Part shown: positions 9,637-19,968 of the stretch, in pieces | Layout of the letters: every line of letters starts with the position of its first letter | How positions within the stretch are numbered: position 1 is the stretch's first letter | NCBI RefSeq assembly: GCF_006494715.1 | Contig: NZ_CP041151.1 | Coordinates: forward strand, 1,860,001-1,924,000 | Length of the DNA: 64,000 nt | Reading direction: 5' to 3' | From: Shewanella sp. SNU WT4 | GTDB taxonomy: Bacteria; Pseudomonadota; Gammaproteobacteria; Enterobacterales; Shewanellaceae | Notes under the pieces: generated by a model | What the model saw: only the letters and a program-made list of their open reading frames with translations | What the model was told of the DNA's origin: nothing | Database searches by the model: none | Position numbers and translations under genes: made by a program

Positions 9637-9879
9637 ATGACACAATCAATTCATGGCCATAAAGTAATGGATTTTATGGTAGAACTCGGCCTAAAGGTTG
9701 AGCTCGACTTAATCGCAGCAATTCAGCATCAGTTTGGCGCAAGCCAGCGCTTTCATACCTGTAGCGCCACCGACCTTGATGCCAAAGCTTTATTAGATTT
9801 TTTAAAAACTAAGGGTAAGTTAGTTGCCATTGAGGGTGAACAGTGGCAACTAGCGGCTGGCCAAAAATGCGATCATTAA
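9637..9879 (+). CDS. yecH: YecH-family protein (DUF2492)
   Basis: Small protein of 80 residues starting MTQSIHGHKV, with the family features IHGHxVxxxM near the start, FHTCSAxxLxA in the middle and a Cys-x-His end (KCDH). The conserved His and Cys residues suggest metal binding, but the function is unknown. The longest frame begins 18 bp earlier at another ATG. I chose the inner ATG because the family starts at M-x-SIHGH. Confidence 0.82.
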   Translation: MTQSIHGHKVMDFMVELGLKVELDLIAAIQHQFGASQRFHTCSATDLDAKALLDFLKTKGKLVAIEGEQWQLAAGQKCDH

Positions 9880-9904
9880 TGTCCCGAGCAAATTAAAGAG
9901 TCGG

Positions 9905-9945
9905 TTAAGTCGTTGGTTAAACCACGACTTAAGCGTTACTTTTTT
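9905..9945 (+). terminator. Terminator hairpin after yecH
   Basis: Stem of about 13 bp with one bulged T (TTAAGTCGTTGGTT / AACCACGACTTAA), then a T6 run after a short spacer. It overlaps the 3' end of the convergent PilZ gene. Confidence 0.6.
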
Positions 9946-10234
9946 GCTCAAACTCAACAGCAATTAAAAATAGTTGCTGTTGCGGTTCTACTCGGCAAAC
10001 CTTAGCGGGAATTTTTTCGACACTATCTTTACTGGGTTGCAGTGCTATTAACACGTTACAACCGAGAGGGAAGTTTGTACTTGAAATAAAACTCGTACCG
10101 AAACGTGAAATATCAGCGTGTTTGGCAATCAGGCTGTGCTCTTGTCCTTGCTCAAGCCAAAAGACACCAATATCGCTCGCTTCCATATCAATTCGTACCG
10201 ACTGACGCAGTTCTTTGAATCCTTGAATAGTCAC
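9929..10234 (-). CDS. PilZ-domain protein (probable c-di-GMP receptor)
   Basis: The 101-residue single domain carries both PilZ signature elements: RQSVR (RxxxR) at about residues 10-14 and DISRFG (DxSxxG) at about 41-46. These bind cyclic di-GMP in characterised PilZ proteins. No other domain is present, so it would act as a stand-alone adaptor. The partner is unknown. It is followed by its own weak terminator region and converges on yecH. Confidence 0.83.
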   Translation of the reverse strand: MTIQGFKELRQSVRIDMEASDIGVFWLEQGQEHSLIAKHADISRFGTSFISSTNFPLGCNVLIALQPSKDSVEKIPAKVCRVEPQQQLFLIAVEFEQKSNA

Positions 10235-10295
10235 AACTAATTCCTTTTATTGGTAAAGAATCCAAGATAATAGTAGTTGCTGCCGGCGGTAAATC

Positions 10296-10316
10296 AAAAA
10301 AAACGGCCAATGGCCG
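10296..10316 (-). terminator. Terminator downstream of psiE
   Basis: CGGCC-AAT-GGCCG stem with an A8 run on the plus strand, read as the T-tract on the minus strand just after the psiE stop. Confidence 0.7.
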
Positions 10317-10325
10317 CTTATCGTA

Positions 10326-10808
10326 TTAGTCGTCGTTGTCTGGCGTTTTAGGGTAGGGCAGTTTTAATTGGCCCCAACGAATAACAATAACAGTTCCGGC
10401 TAACACTATGGTTGATAACGAAATGGCGGCAATGCGCCAATCATCCATGCTTTTCATATCAAGAATAAGGTAGCGAGCTAAAGCAACAATGGCGATATAC
10501 ACGGGCATACGTACTGGCAATTTACCCGACTCAATGTAATTAGACACCATGGCTAATACTTCAAGATAGATAAATAGCAGCAGTAAATCGGCCAAGGCCA
10601 CCATGCGAACATCAATGATATGCACAATTTCTTGACCAATAGCCACCATAGTGGCAATAGCGATAAGTGCTAAAACTAGATGTTCAACCAACTTGATGCT
10701 TTTAATCCCGTTTCTGCGGATTTTTCCCATAGTGCTCTCAGTGGATAATTTAATGGACGGCATGGTAGCAGCATCGCAGGAAAATGTGACATTAAGGCGT
10801 GTGATCAA
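10326..10808 (-). CDS. psiE: PsiE-family membrane protein (phosphate-starvation-inducible)
   Basis: Four hydrophobic segments and the PsiE pattern: an IGQEIVHIIDVR-like first helix end, FIYLEVLAMVSNYIESGKLPVRMPVYIAIVALARYLI in the centre, and a short acidic C-terminus. The family is induced by phosphate starvation in E. coli, but its role is unknown. The start is uncertain. The longest frame gives 160 residues, and later Met codons (Met16 or Met27) would remove a hydrophilic leader. I saw no clear Pho box upstream. Confidence 0.78.
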   Translation of the reverse strand: MITRLNVTFSCDAATMPSIKLSTESTMGKIRRNGIKSIKLVEHLVLALIAIATMVAIGQEIVHIIDVRMVALADLLLLFIYLEVLAMVSNYIESGKLPVRMPVYIAIVALARYLILDMKSMDDWRIAAISLSTIVLAGTVIVIRWGQLKLPYPKTPDNDD

Positions 10809-10834
10809 GATCGGGATTTTAAATTTTTAGCAAT

Positions 10835-10860
10835 AAAAAAACCGCCAAATGGCGGTTTTT
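10835..10860 (-). terminator. Bidirectional terminator after suhB
   Basis: AAAACCGCC-AAAT-GGCGGTTTT hairpin flanked by A-rich and T-rich runs. It lies directly downstream of suhB on the minus strand. Confidence 0.85.
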
Positions 10861-10880
10861 AATGAGAACAGTCGCTTAAC

Positions 10881-11684
10881 TTAGCGCTTTAACGCTTCGT
10901 TTAAATGAGGGCGGAATGCCTTCACTAAGTGGCTAGTCACTTTAGGAGAGCCAGCAACTATGTTGCCTGACATCATATAGTTGTGGCCACCGGTGAAATC
11001 AGTCACGGTGGCGCCCGCTTCACGACAGATTAAGTCGCCAGCAGCTATGTCCCAAGGCTTTAAGCCTAACTCGAAGAAACCTTCAACGCGGCCAGCGGCA
11101 ACATAGGCTAAATCAAGTGCGGCAGAACCGGCGCGGCGAATATCGGCGCACTGGTTAAATACGTCAGCTAACATAGCGAAATAGCTTTCGGTATGTTGAC
11201 GAGCCTTGAATGGGAAACCAGTAGCAATAATGGCGTTGTTCAAATCATTTGGTTGACCTACGCGGATACGACGGTCATTGAATTTAGCGCCTTGACCACG
11301 AACGGCTGAGAACAGCTCGTCACGCATTGGATCATAAACTACGGCAACTTCAGTCTTACCACGGATTTGTAAAGCAATAGACACTGCGAAGTGAGGAATA
11401 CCTTTAACGAAGTTATTGGTACCATCCAGTGGGTCTACAATCCAAATGTAATCAGTGTTGGTACCACGGTTTTCACCGCCTTCTTCACCCACGATAGTAT
11501 GATCAGGGTAAGATTTACGAATTTGGTACACGATCGCTGATTCGGCTTCTTTGTCGACGTTAGTTACGAAGTCATTAATACCTTTTACACTGACTTCAAT
11601 TTTATCTGAGTCGTGATAAGCACGCATAACGGTTTGACCGGCGGCGCGAGCGGCGCGGACGGCGATGGTTAGCATCGGATGCAT
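10881..11684 (-). CDS. suhB: Inositol-1-monophosphatase / SuhB
   Basis: Mg-dependent inositol monophosphatase. In E. coli SuhB also joins the rRNA antitermination complex. The GEEGG, DPLDGTNNF and WDIAAGDLI metal-binding motifs are all present. I took the ATG at 11684 (MHPMLTIAV), which gives 267 residues, exactly the E. coli length. The longer frame adds 20 unlikely residues. It is divergent from trmJ across a 156-bp promoter region. Confidence 0.96.
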   Translation of the reverse strand: MHPMLTIAVRAARAAGQTVMRAYHDSDKIEVSVKGINDFVTNVDKEAESAIVYQIRKSYPDHTIVGEEGGENRGTNTDYIWIVDPLDGTNNFVKGIPHFAVSIALQIRGKTEVAVVYDPMRDELFSAVRGQGAKFNDRRIRVGQPNDLNNAIIATGFPFKARQHTESYFAMLADVFNQCADIRRAGSAALDLAYVAAGRVEGFFELGLKPWDIAAGDLICREAGATVTDFTGGHNYMMSGNIVAGSPKVTSHLVKAFRPHLNEALKR

Positions 11685-11840
11685 TGCATTCCCCTGGATG
11701 TAAAAGAACGAAAAAATAACCGCGAGATTATACTCAAATCTCAAGTTATATCAAATGCTGATTTTGCACTAAAGAATCAAACTGGCTTGTGGTAAGCTTT
11801 TAGCCTTATAACTCTTTGTCTAAGAAAATTATTCTATCTT

Positions 11841-12569
11841 ATGCTCAGTAATATTCGTGTTGTACTGGTGGGAACATCTCACCCAGGTAATATAGGTTCA
11901 GTGGCCAGAGCCATGAAAACCATGGGATTATCAAGCTTGTATTTGGCTGAACCTCGGGTTGAACCCGATGGTCAATCGGTGGCGTTAGCCGCTGGTGCTT
12001 CTGATATTCTTAAGCATTTGGTGAAAGTTGACTCACTAAGCGATGGCATTAAAGATTGTTCATTAGTGATTGCGACCTCAGCGCGCAACCGCACTTTAGA
12101 TTGGCCTATGCTCGATCCCCGTCAAGCCGGTGATAAGTTAGCCACTGAGGCGCGCACTGGCCCGGTTGCTATTGTTTTTGGCCGTGAAAACCATGGTCTG
12201 AGCAATGAAGAACTGCAAATGTGTAATTATCACGTGTGTATTCCTGCCAATCCTGAATATAGCTCGCTTAATTTAGCCCAAGCAGTGCAGTTGATTTGTT
12301 ATGAGACTCGGGTTGCTCATTTGGCACATTTAGCCAGTGAAAGCGCGCCTGAAGCGCCGGCTGAATACCCATTAGCGGACGATCAAGAACGCTTTTTCGT
12401 CCATTTAGAAAACACTTTACTGTCGACGGGGTTTATTGTTAAAAACCACCCAGGTCAAGTGATGACTAAATTACGCCGCCTCTTTACACGCGCGCGCATC
12501 GAAGCTCATGAAATGAATATTTTACGCGGTATTTTGACCTCTATTGATAAAAAGGTTGGCAAAAACTAA
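11841..12569 (+). CDS. trmJ: tRNA (cytidine/uridine-2'-O-)-methyltransferase TrmJ
   Basis: SPOUT-class methyltransferase that 2'-O-methylates position 32 of tRNAs. The knot-forming motifs [20 protein letters not shown] at the N-terminus, [13 protein letters not shown] in the middle and [10 protein letters not shown] at the C-terminal part of the domain are present. 242 residues is normal for TrmJ. It heads the trmJ-cysE-isc series and is only 16 bp from cysE, so the two are probably cotranscribed. Confidence 0.95.
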   Translation: MLSNIRVVLVGTSHPGNIGSVARAMKTMGLSSLYLAEPRVEPDGQSVALAAGASDILKHLVKVDSLSDGIKDCSLVIATSARNRTLDWPMLDPRQAGDKLATEARTGPVAIVFGRENHGLSNEELQMCNYHVCIPANPEYSSLNLAQAVQLICYETRVAHLAHLASESAPEAPAEYPLADDQERFFVHLENTLLSTGFIVKNHPGQVMTKLRRLFTRARIEAHEMNILRGILTSIDKKVGKN

Positions 12570-12585
12570 CGGTTAAAGGAAATCC

Positions 12586-13407
12586 ATGGGTATCAAGGCG
12601 AGATTAAAAGAAGATATAGCGTCTATCTATGACAGGGACCCTGCCGCGCGCAGTACCATAGAGATTTTATTCAATTACCCAGGGATGCATGCTATTTGGT
12701 TGCATCGCATTAGTCATAGATTGTGGAAGGCCGATTGGCGCTTGAGTGCTCGGTTATTATCAACTTTTTCCCGTTTTCTAACGGGGGTTGAAATTCATCC
12801 GGGCGCTACCATAGGTCGACGCTTTTTTATCGACCATGGCATGGGCGTGGTGATTGGTGAAACGGCTGAAATTGGCGATGATTGCACCTTGTATCATGGA
12901 GTGACGTTAGGTGGCACCAGCTGGCAAGCCGGTAAACGTCACCCGACCTTAAAAAATAACGTAGTAGTGGGCGCTGGCGCTAAGATTTTAGGCCCTATTA
13001 CTATGCATGATGGTGCGCGTGTCGGCTCTAACTCAGTAGTCGTTAAGGATGTTGAGCTTGATACCACAGTGGTCGGTATTCCAGGGCGCGCTGTGGCTAA
13101 ACCCACCAGTCACGACCAAGAACAAAGCGATAGACGCAGCGCCATGGCTAAAAAATACGGCTTTGATGCTTATGCGGTATCACCGGATAACCCAGATCCG
13201 GTCGCCAATGCCATTGGCCAGATGCTTGATCACATGCATTTAATGGATTCTAAGGTGCAAGAATTGTGTCAAGTGGTGGAAAAACTTGGCGGCGATGTCT
13301 GCACTGACCGCTTACCTCAGTTAGATGTTGGCGATTTTAATGATGCTGAAATTGCGGCAGCTCAAAAGCGCCAAAAATCGATTGATGAGTTTGATCCCAT
13401 TATCTAA
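12586..13407 (+). CDS. cysE: Serine O-acetyltransferase
   Basis: Makes O-acetyl-L-serine from serine and acetyl-CoA, the first step of cysteine synthesis. The 273 residues hold an N-terminal helical part and a left-handed beta-helix of hexapeptide repeats (about 60-165), with catalytic-type [19 protein letters not shown] and [19 protein letters not shown]. The C-terminal tail is longer than in minimal CysE and ends in FDPII, a DxxII-like tail ending in Ile of the kind that docks into cysteine synthase. It sits just before the isc operon, linking cysteine supply to IscS. Confidence 0.94.
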   Translation: MGIKARLKEDIASIYDRDPAARSTIEILFNYPGMHAIWLHRISHRLWKADWRLSARLLSTFSRFLTGVEIHPGATIGRRFFIDHGMGVVIGETAEIGDDCTLYHGVTLGGTSWQAGKRHPTLKNNVVVGAGAKILGPITMHDGARVGSNSVVVKDVELDTTVVGIPGRAVAKPTSHDQEQSDRRSAMAKKYGFDAYAVSPDNPDPVANAIGQMLDHMHLMDSKVQELCQVVEKLGGDVCTDRLPQLDVGDFNDAEIAAAQKRQKSIDEFDPII

Positions 13408-13463
13408 GGCTATTTGCCATAAAATGGCCTGACAAGATTGAAAGTTTGACTAGAAAAGGGTTA

Positions 13464-13490
13464 AATACCCCAGCGTTAAGACGGGGTATT
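13464..13490 (+). terminator. Hairpin between cysE and iscR
   Basis: 8-bp stem AATACCCC/GGGGTATT with an 11-nt loop and no T-tract. It may be a weak terminator for cysE or a structured leader. Confidence 0.4.
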
Positions 13491-13524
13491 AATCTTATAA
13501 TGTCCTAGTATTTTACTCAGGTAA

Positions 13525-13549
13525 ATACTTGACTAAAATGCTTGGGTAT
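13525..13549 (+). promoter_or_regulatory. IscR type 1 operator / iscR promoter
   Basis: The 25-bp segment running from ATACTTGACT to GGGTAT agrees with the E. coli type 1 IscR consensus at about 22 of 25 positions. It includes TTGACT (13529-13534), which also fits a -35 element, with TGCAAT 17 bp downstream. Binding of [2Fe-2S]-IscR here would give the usual negative feedback on the operon. Consensus comparison was done by eye. Confidence 0.75.
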
Positions 13550-13590
13550 GTTGCAATGCTTACCAAGAACCGTTGGGAGCAGTAGTAGTT

Positions 13591-14052
13591 ATGAAATTAA
13601 CCTCGAAAGGACGCTATGCCGTCACTGCCATGCTGGATGTAGCTATTCATTCTGCCAATGGCCCGGTACCTTTAGCCGATATTTCCGAACGTCAAGATAT
13701 CTCATTGTCTTATCTTGAACAGCTGTTTGCCAAATTGCGTAAACAAGGGTTAGTCGCGAGTGTCCGTGGACCTGGTGGAGGTTATCGTTTAGGGCTTGAT
13801 GCCGATACGATTACTGTGGCTATGGTAGTGAGTGCAGTCGATGAGTCCGTCGATGCCATGCGATGTCAAGGTAAGGCCAATTGCCAGGGTGGCAGCCGCT
13901 GTTTAACTCACTCGTTGTGGGGCGATTTAAGTAAACAGATATCAGATTTTCTCGATAGCATAACGCTGGCGGGACTGATGAAGAAACGAGACGTACAGGT
14001 TATCTCTGTCAAACAAGACGAGAAACACCTAAAACAACGTGTCAGTGCGTGA
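13591..14052 (+). CDS. iscR: Fe-S cluster assembly transcriptional regulator IscR
   Basis: Rrf2-family winged-helix regulator whose cluster state controls isc and other genes. The cluster ligands Cys92, Cys98, Cys104 and His107 are exactly in place. The ATG at 13591 ([14 protein letters not shown]) gives 153 residues. An upstream TTG in frame would add six residues and is not used in the family. First gene of iscRSUA-hscBA-fdx. Confidence 0.97.
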   Translation: MKLTSKGRYAVTAMLDVAIHSANGPVPLADISERQDISLSYLEQLFAKLRKQGLVASVRGPGGGYRLGLDADTITVAMVVSAVDESVDAMRCQGKANCQGGSRCLTHSLWGDLSKQISDFLDSITLAGLMKKRDVQVISVKQDEKHLKQRVSA

Positions 14053-14131
14053 TATTCGCAACCCAATCAACATTTTTTTTGTACGTAGTAGGCAATCGCA
14101 ACATTGCAGATTGTAAAGTACGGAGTGTGAA

Positions 14132-15346
14132 ATGAAGCTTCCTATATATCTCGATTATGCCGCAACCACCCCTGTTGACACTCGTGTCGCTGAGAAAATG
14201 GTTCAGCATATGACTATGGATGGTGTGTTCGGTAATCCTGCGTCACGTTCTCATCGCTACGGTTGGCAAGCTGAAGAAGCTGTTGACAATGCTCGTAGTC
14301 AAGTGGCTGAGTTGATTAATGCCGATCATCGTGAAATCGTATTTACTTCAGGTGCGACTGAGTCTAGCAACTTGGCTATTAAAGGTGTTGCTCACTTTTA
14401 CCATAAGAAAGGCAAGCACATCATTACCAGCAAGACTGAGCATAAGGCGACGTTAGATACTTGTCGTCAGCTTGAGCGTGAAGGTTTTGAGGTAACATAT
14501 TTAGAGCCTGGCAGCAATGGTATTATTTCGCTGGCGCGTTTAGAAGAAGCCATGCGTGACGACACTATCTTGTTAACCTTAATGCATGTTAATAACGAAA
14601 TCGGTGTTATCCACGATATCGAAGCCATTGGCGAATTATGTCGCGCTAAGAAAGTGATTTATCACGTTGATGCTGCCCAAAGCGCCGGTAAATTACCGAT
14701 TGACTTACAGACAGCCAAAGTCGACTTGATGTCAATTTCTGGTCATAAGATGTATGGCCCTAAAGGCATAGGTGCATTATATGTGCGCCGTAAGCCACGC
14801 ATTCGTCTAGAAGCACAAATGCACGGTGGTGGTCATGAGCGCGGTATGCGTAGTGGCACTTTAGCAACTCACCAAATCGTAGGTTTAGGTGAGGCCGCCG
14901 CCATTGCTAAGCAAGATATGCAAGCTGATGGTCAGCGCATTACAGCGCTGCGTGACAGATTGTGGAATGGCATCAATGATATCGAAGAAACCTATATCAA
15001 TGGTGACATGCAGCAACGTTATGCCGGCATTTTCAACGTCAGCTTCAACTTTGTTGAAGGTGAGTCTTTGATGATGGCCTTAAAAGATTTAGCTGTGTCA
15101 TCAGGCTCTGCCTGTACCTCTGCCAGCTTAGAGCCAAGCTACGTATTACGTGCTTTAGGCCTGAGTGATGAAATGGCGCATAGCTCAATTCGTTTCTCTA
15201 TCGGCCGTTTTACCACAGAAGAAGAAATTGACTACGCAATTAAGACCATTCGTGCATCGATTGGCAAATTACGTGAAATGTCACCTTTGTGGGAAATGTT
15301 TAAAGACGGTGTTGATTTAAGCAAGGTGCAATGGGCTCATCACTAA
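14132..15346 (+). CDS. iscS: Cysteine desulfurase IscS
   Basis: PLP enzyme that takes sulfur from L-cysteine for Fe-S clusters and tRNA thiolation. The PLP lysine lies in [10 protein letters not shown] and the persulfide cysteine in [10 protein letters not shown]. The start [16 protein letters not shown] and the 404-residue length match E. coli IscS. It is followed at 46 bp by its scaffold partner iscU. Confidence 0.98.
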   Translation: MKLPIYLDYAATTPVDTRVAEKMVQHMTMDGVFGNPASRSHRYGWQAEEAVDNARSQVAELINADHREIVFTSGATESSNLAIKGVAHFYHKKGKHIITSKTEHKATLDTCRQLEREGFEVTYLEPGSNGIISLARLEEAMRDDTILLTLMHVNNEIGVIHDIEAIGELCRAKKVIYHVDAAQSAGKLPIDLQTAKVDLMSISGHKMYGPKGIGALYVRRKPRIRLEAQMHGGGHERGMRSGTLATHQIVGLGEAAAIAKQDMQADGQRITALRDRLWNGINDIEETYINGDMQQRYAGIFNVSFNFVEGESLMMALKDLAVSSGSACTSASLEPSYVLRALGLSDEMAHSSIRFSIGRFTTEEEIDYAIKTIRASIGKLREMSPLWEMFKDGVDLSKVQWAHH

Positions 15347-15392
15347 GTGATCCCCCATTAACGAAGCAATAGTAAAGAATTGGAGCAGGATC

Positions 15393-15779
15393 ATGGCTTA
15401 TAGTGAAAAAGTAATAGACCATTATGAAAACCCTCGTAATGTTGGCGCCTTCGATAAGGATGACCCATCAGTAGTAACAGGCATGGTGGGAGCACCTGCA
15501 TGTGGCGACGTGATGAAATTGCAATTGAAGATTGATGACAATGGCATTATTCAAGATGCAAAATTTAAAACCTACGGTTGCGGTAGCGCGATTGCTTCTA
15601 GTTCATTAGTGACTGAGTGGGTGAAAGGCAAAACTGTTGCTGAAGCTTTAGCGATTAAGAACACTGATATTGCTGAAGAGTTGGCATTGCCGCCAGTGAA
15701 GATTCACTGTTCGATTTTGGCAGAAGATGCGATTAAAGCCGCATTGGACGAGTACAAGTCTAAGCATTCAGCGGAGTAA
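15393..15779 (+). CDS. iscU: Fe-S cluster scaffold IscU
   Basis: Scaffold on which IscS and ferredoxin build clusters. Cys37 in GAPACGD, the Cys in YGCGSAI and the Cys in VKIHCS are the three cluster ligands, and LPPVK is the HscA recognition motif. 128 residues, as in E. coli. Two bases separate its stop from iscA. Confidence 0.98.
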   Translation: MAYSEKVIDHYENPRNVGAFDKDDPSVVTGMVGAPACGDVMKLQLKIDDNGIIQDAKFKTYGCGSAIASSSLVTEWVKGKTVAEALAIKNTDIAEELALPPVKIHCSILAEDAIKAALDEYKSKHSAE

Positions 15780-15781
15780 TC

Positions 15782-16105
15782 ATGGCGATTTCGATGACAC
15801 CTGCAGCCGTCGCTCGGGTGAACGCATTTCTCGAAAACCGCGGTAAAGGTATTGGCTTACGCCTGGGGTTACGTACCTCAGGCTGTAGCGGCATGGCGTA
15901 TGTCATTGAGTTTGTTGATGAACTTAATGACGATGATGAAGTTCATAACGTTGACGGCGTCAATATTATTGTTGACGCTAAGAGTGCTATTTACTTGCAA
16001 GGCATCGAGCTTGATTTTGTCAAAGAAGGCCTGAACGAAGGCTTTAAATTTAACAACCCTAACGCCAAAGGCGAATGTGGTTGTGGTGAAAGCTTTACTG
16101 TATAA
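15782..16105 (+). CDS. iscA: Fe-S assembly protein IscA
   Basis: A-type carrier that passes clusters to apo-proteins. The three conserved cysteines are Cys35 (SGCSGMAY), Cys99 and Cys101 (ECGCGESF). 107 residues, the family length. The tight spacing on both sides supports one operon. Confidence 0.97.
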   Translation: MAISMTPAAVARVNAFLENRGKGIGLRLGLRTSGCSGMAYVIEFVDELNDDDEVHNVDGVNIIVDAKSAIYLQGIELDFVKEGLNEGFKFNNPNAKGECGCGESFTV

Positions 16106-16114
16106 GCTGACGTT

Positions 16115-16639
16115 ATGAATTATTTTGAGTTATTTGCACTACCTATTAGTTTTGAGCTGGATAATGCCGCGCTCAGTGAACGTTATCGTGAACTGCAGCG
16201 CACTGTGCACCCCGATACATTCTCTGGCGGTAGTGAACAAGATAAACGCATTGCTTTGCAGCGTACCTCGCAAGTGAATGATGCTTATCAAACCTTGAAA
16301 CGCCCAGTGACTCGCGCTGAACATATCTTGTGGCTTAACGGCAAAGATATTCAGCACGAAACCACCACAGTCAAAGATATGGCATTTTTGATGCAACAAA
16401 TGAGTTGGCGAGAAGCACTGGCAGATATACCGTCTGCCCGTGAGCCCGAAAACGATATTGCACAATTAGCCACAGAGTTTACTCAATATCAATCGACTAT
16501 CTTGCAGCAACTGGCGCTCAAATTAGCCAGTGACGATCCTGATGATCTTAACGTTGCAGTCGATTTGGTGCGTAAGCTCAAATTCATGAATAAGCTGCAG
16601 GATGAACTTAGCCGGGCAGAGGATGCTTTGCTCGACTGA
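16115..16639 (+). CDS. hscB: Co-chaperone HscB
   Basis: J-protein that delivers IscU to HscA. The N-terminal J-domain (about 1-75) carries the HPD motif (RTVHPDTF), and the C-terminal three-helix bundle binds IscU. 174 residues. It lies between iscA and hscA, as expected. Confidence 0.96.
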   Translation: MNYFELFALPISFELDNAALSERYRELQRTVHPDTFSGGSEQDKRIALQRTSQVNDAYQTLKRPVTRAEHILWLNGKDIQHETTTVKDMAFLMQQMSWREALADIPSAREPENDIAQLATEFTQYQSTILQQLALKLASDDPDDLNVAVDLVRKLKFMNKLQDELSRAEDALLD

Positions 16640-16703
16640 TCCTGTATAAAGAGTTGCCATCGAGGCTCAACCCAGTTGAGCCTTTATTACAAGAGTTATC
16701 ACT

Positions 16704-18563
16704 ATGGCCTTACTGCAAATTGCTGAGCCCGGACAAAGCGCGGCTCCGCATCAACATCGTCTCGCCGCCGGTATCGATTTAGGCACCACCAACTCACTGG
16801 TTGCTGCTGTTAGAAGTGGCCAGGTTAATACTCTCGCTGATAGCCAAGGGCGCCATGCGTTACCTTCGATAGTGCGTTATTGCGAGCACTATGTTGAAAC
16901 GGGTTATCGCGCTGCTAATGCTTCTGCTAAAGATCCACAAAACACCATAGTCTCAGTTAAACGCTTTATGGGACGCAGCCTTGCTGATGTGCTGAGTAAA
17001 GACAATCATCACGCCTATCAGTTTACTGCCAGCGATAATGGCCTGCCTTTATTCAATACAGTGCAAGGGCCGGTTAACCCCATTCAAGTCTCCGCCGAAA
17101 TCTTAAAGCCGTTAGTGGCTAGAGCCGAAGAAACCTTGGGCGGTAAGCTTGAAGGCGTAGTGATCACTGTGCCGGCTTATTTTGATGATGCTCAGCGCCA
17201 AGGCACTAAAGATGCCGCTAATTTATTAGGGCTTAAAGTCTTACGTCTGTTAAATGAGCCTACGGCTGCCGCTATTGCTTATGGTTTAGATTCCGGCCAA
17301 GAAGGCGTGATCGCGGTTTATGATTTAGGCGGTGGCACCTTTGATATTTCGGTGTTGCGCTTACATAAAGGCGTATTTGAGGTCATGGCTACAGGTGGCG
17401 ATTCTGCCTTAGGTGGCGATGATTTTGACGAGTTACTGGTGCAACACTTAGTGACCGAATGGCAATTAGCGCAAACTAATCATCAAGTGAATCGCCAATT
17501 GCTGATTGAAGCGCGCCGCATTAAAGAAGCCTTGAGTGATGCCCCCACTGTTGCTGCCAAGCTTGATATTGATGGTCAATCTTACGAGCTTACTATCACA
17601 CGTGAACTATTTAACCAGCTGATTGAGCCATTAGTTAAAAAGACTATTGCTGCTTGTCGCCGCGCGCTGCGCGATGCTGAAATTAGTCAAGATGAAGTGC
17701 TGCAAACCATTATGGTGGGTGGCTCTACCCGCGTACCTTTCGTGCGTGAGCGCGTGGCTGAATTTTTTGGTAAATTGCCATTAACTAGCATAGATCCAGA
17801 CAGAGTCGTGGCCTTAGGCGCCGGTATTCAAGCCGATATTTTGGTAGGTAATAAGCCTGAATCTGAACTGCTGCTATTAGATGTGTTACCTCTGTCGCTT
17901 GGCATAGAAACCATGGGCGGCTTAGTGGAAAAGGTGATTACTCGCAATACCACTATTCCGGTGGCGCGCGCGCAAGAATTTACCACCTTTAAAGATGGTC
18001 AATCGGCCATGGCCTTTCATGTCGTCCAAGGCGAGCGTGAATTAGTGCAAGATTGCCGTTCATTAGCGCGTTTTACCTTGCAAGGTATTCCGGCGTTAGC
18101 GGCGGGCGCGGCGCACATTCGCGTGACTTTCCAAGTGGATGCCGATGGTTTGCTCAGTGTTACCGCCATGGAGAAATCTTCTGGCGTGCAGTCTAGCATT
18201 CAGGTTAAGCCATCGTTTGGTTTAAGCGAAAATGAAATTAGCACTATGCTAAAAGATTCGTTAAATCATGCGAAAGCTGACATTGAACTGCGGATGTTAA
18301 CTGAGCAGAAAGTAGAAGCGGCGCGCGTGATTGAATCTTTAACCTCGGCGTTAAGAAAAGATGCAGATTTACTGGATGCTAGCGAGCATGCCATGATTGA
18401 ATCTGCCATGCAGGCGCTCGTGATAGCCGCTGACGGTAGTGATGTTAAAGCCATTACTACTGCCATCGAAGCGGTAGATGCCCAGACCCAAGAGTTTGCT
18501 GCGCGTCGTATGGATAACTCGATTAAGACGGCTTTAACTGGCCAATCTGTTGATAATATATAG
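16704..18563 (+). CDS. hscA: Specialised Hsp70 chaperone HscA
   Basis: Hsp70-class ATPase that releases clusters from IscU. The nucleotide-binding domain carries [37 protein letters not shown] and [12 protein letters not shown]. The substrate-binding domain begins near residue 390 ([17 protein letters not shown]). 619 residues, close to E. coli HscA (616). The gene is 64 bp after hscB and 9 bp before fdx. Confidence 0.97.
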   Translation: MALLQIAEPGQSAAPHQHRLAAGIDLGTTNSLVAAVRSGQVNTLADSQGRHALPSIVRYCEHYVETGYRAANASAKDPQNTIVSVKRFMGRSLADVLSKDNHHAYQFTASDNGLPLFNTVQGPVNPIQVSAEILKPLVARAEETLGGKLEGVVITVPAYFDDAQRQGTKDAANLLGLKVLRLLNEPTAAAIAYGLDSGQEGVIAVYDLGGGTFDISVLRLHKGVFEVMATGGDSALGGDDFDELLVQHLVTEWQLAQTNHQVNRQLLIEARRIKEALSDAPTVAAKLDIDGQSYELTITRELFNQLIEPLVKKTIAACRRALRDAEISQDEVLQTIMVGGSTRVPFVRERVAEFFGKLPLTSIDPDRVVALGAGIQADILVGNKPESELLLLDVLPLSLGIETMGGLVEKVITRNTTIPVARAQEFTTFKDGQSAMAFHVVQGERELVQDCRSLARFTLQGIPALAAGAAHIRVTFQVDADGLLSVTAMEKSSGVQSSIQVKPSFGLSENEISTMLKDSLNHAKADIELRMLTEQKVEAARVIESLTSALRKDADLLDASEHAMIESAMQALVIAADGSDVKAITTAIEAVDAQTQEFAARRMDNSIKTALTGQSVDNI

Positions 18564-18572
18564 GTACAAGCT

Positions 18573-18908
18573 ATGCCACAGTTAGTTTTTCTTCCTCATG
18601 AAGAATTGTGTCCGCAAGGTGCGGTAGTTGAAGCAGAAGTCGGTGAGTCGATTCTGGATGTTGCCCTGCGCAATGGCATTTTGATTGAGCATGCCTGCGA
18701 GAAATCCTGTGCATGCACCACTTGTCATGTGATAGTGCGCGAAGGCTTTGATGAATTAGAGCCAAGCGATGAACTGGAAGATGATATGTTAGATAAAGCT
18801 TGGGGCTTAGAGCCTGAAAGCCGTCTTTCGTGTCAGGCTAAAGTGGTTGATTGCGATATGATTATTGATATCCCTAAATATACCATTAACATGGTTAGCG
18901 AAGGTTAA
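18573..18908 (+). CDS. fdx: [2Fe-2S] ferredoxin of the Isc system
   Basis: Electron donor for cluster assembly. The four cluster cysteines are in CEKSCACTTC and RLSCQA. 111 residues. Last recognisable gene of the operon: no iscX frame follows, and a terminator comes 20 bp downstream. Confidence 0.97.
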   Translation: MPQLVFLPHEELCPQGAVVEAEVGESILDVALRNGILIEHACEKSCACTTCHVIVREGFDELEPSDELEDDMLDKAWGLEPESRLSCQAKVVDCDMIIDIPKYTINMVSEG

Positions 18909-18927
18909 TCTGCCTTCACTCTATAAT

Positions 18928-18952
18928 CCTCGTTTCGGCGGGGTTTTTTTTT
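18928..18952 (+). terminator. Isc operon terminator
   Basis: CCTCG/CGGGG stem (one G-U pair) with a UUUCGG loop, then T9. Confidence 0.7.
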
Positions 18953-19162
18953 ACCCGTAAGTTCTGAGTTGTGAGCACCCATCAATTAGATTATCAGTCA
19001 AGACTAATTCAGTCTTATCTCAAGTTTGAGCGGTTGCGCGTGTTAGGTAATCGCTCTTGGTGAGCTTTGTCACGAATTCGTTGTTATAAAGATAGGATTC
19101 AATACGTTAATCTCGTATAATTCGCGCAAATTGATAATCCCTACTGAAAGGAATACATAATA

Positions 19163-19594
19163 ATGGCGATCGAACGCACTTTTTCAATTATCAAGCCTGA
19201 TGCCGTAGCCAACAACCATATTGGTGCTATCTACAGCCGTTTTGAATCAGCGGGTCTTAAAATTGTTGCTTCAAAAATGGTGCACTTAACTAAGGAGCAA
19301 GCTGAAGGTTTTTACGCTGAACATAGCGCACGTCCATTCTTTGGCGCCTTAGTGGCCTTTATGACCTCAGGCCCAATCATGGTGCAAGCCTTAGAAGGCG
19401 AAAATGCCGTGTTAGCTAACCGTGAAATCATGGGCGCAACCAATCCTGCTGATGCCGCCCGTGGCACTATCCGTAGCGATTTTGCTAGCAGTATTGATGA
19501 AAACGCTGTTCATGGTTCTGATGCATTAGGTTCTGCCGAGCGCGAAATTGCTTACTTCTTCAGTGTTGATGAGTTGTGCCCTCGCACTCGTTAA
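19163..19594 (+). CDS. ndk: Nucleoside diphosphate kinase
   Basis: Equalises nucleoside triphosphate pools by a phosphohistidine intermediate. The active-site His lies in [17 protein letters not shown], and [10 protein letters not shown] is at the N-terminus. 143 residues, full length. The 254-bp gap after fdx contains a T-tract terminator but no visible iscX. It is a single-gene unit with its own terminator. Confidence 0.97.
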   Translation: MAIERTFSIIKPDAVANNHIGAIYSRFESAGLKIVASKMVHLTKEQAEGFYAEHSARPFFGALVAFMTSGPIMVQALEGENAVLANREIMGATNPADAARGTIRSDFASSIDENAVHGSDALGSAEREIAYFFSVDELCPRTR

Positions 19595-19632
19595 TATTTG
19601 ATTGCAAAGTGATTATTTTAGTCGTTAATGAT

Positions 19633-19656
19633 AAAGGAGCTTAGGCTCCTTTTTTG
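19633..19656 (+). terminator. ndk terminator
   Basis: AGGAGC-TTAG-GCTCCT hairpin followed by T-rich sequence, with A3 before it. Confidence 0.9.
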
Positions 19657-19968
19657 TGGCTGTAATGTGATCACTGTCAAGTTTATTGAAAAAAACGAGC
19701 AGTGACTGAAACTTTTATTGTTATCAGCTTGTTTCGATCCCACTGATTGCGTGTTATTTGTCACTCAAGTTAATCGCCTGATTTTTAACCGCTTTATTTC
19801 CAGTTTCATTATTTTCTAAATCTCCTGAAATTCAAAATCGCCTAAAACCAACATTTTAGCAACAAATGGTTGTGTTGATGTTGTTTTTGTTGCGAGTTAG
19901 TTTGTTTTTGGGGTGGTTACTCTTGTTTTGTAACCATGATAACAACAATGAATGAAAGGATGAGGCAT
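19657..19968. other. Intergenic leader of the first TonB-dependent receptor
   Basis: About 310 bp of AT-rich DNA with no gene. One TGTGATCA half-site lies near 19668, but its second half does not match CRP. Runs of T and TG-rich sequence approach the receptor start. I see no convincing promoter or operator. Confidence 0.5.

Noticed and set aside
19665..19685. CRP site upstream of receptor 1
   Set aside because: Only the first half (TGTGAT) matches. The second half does not.
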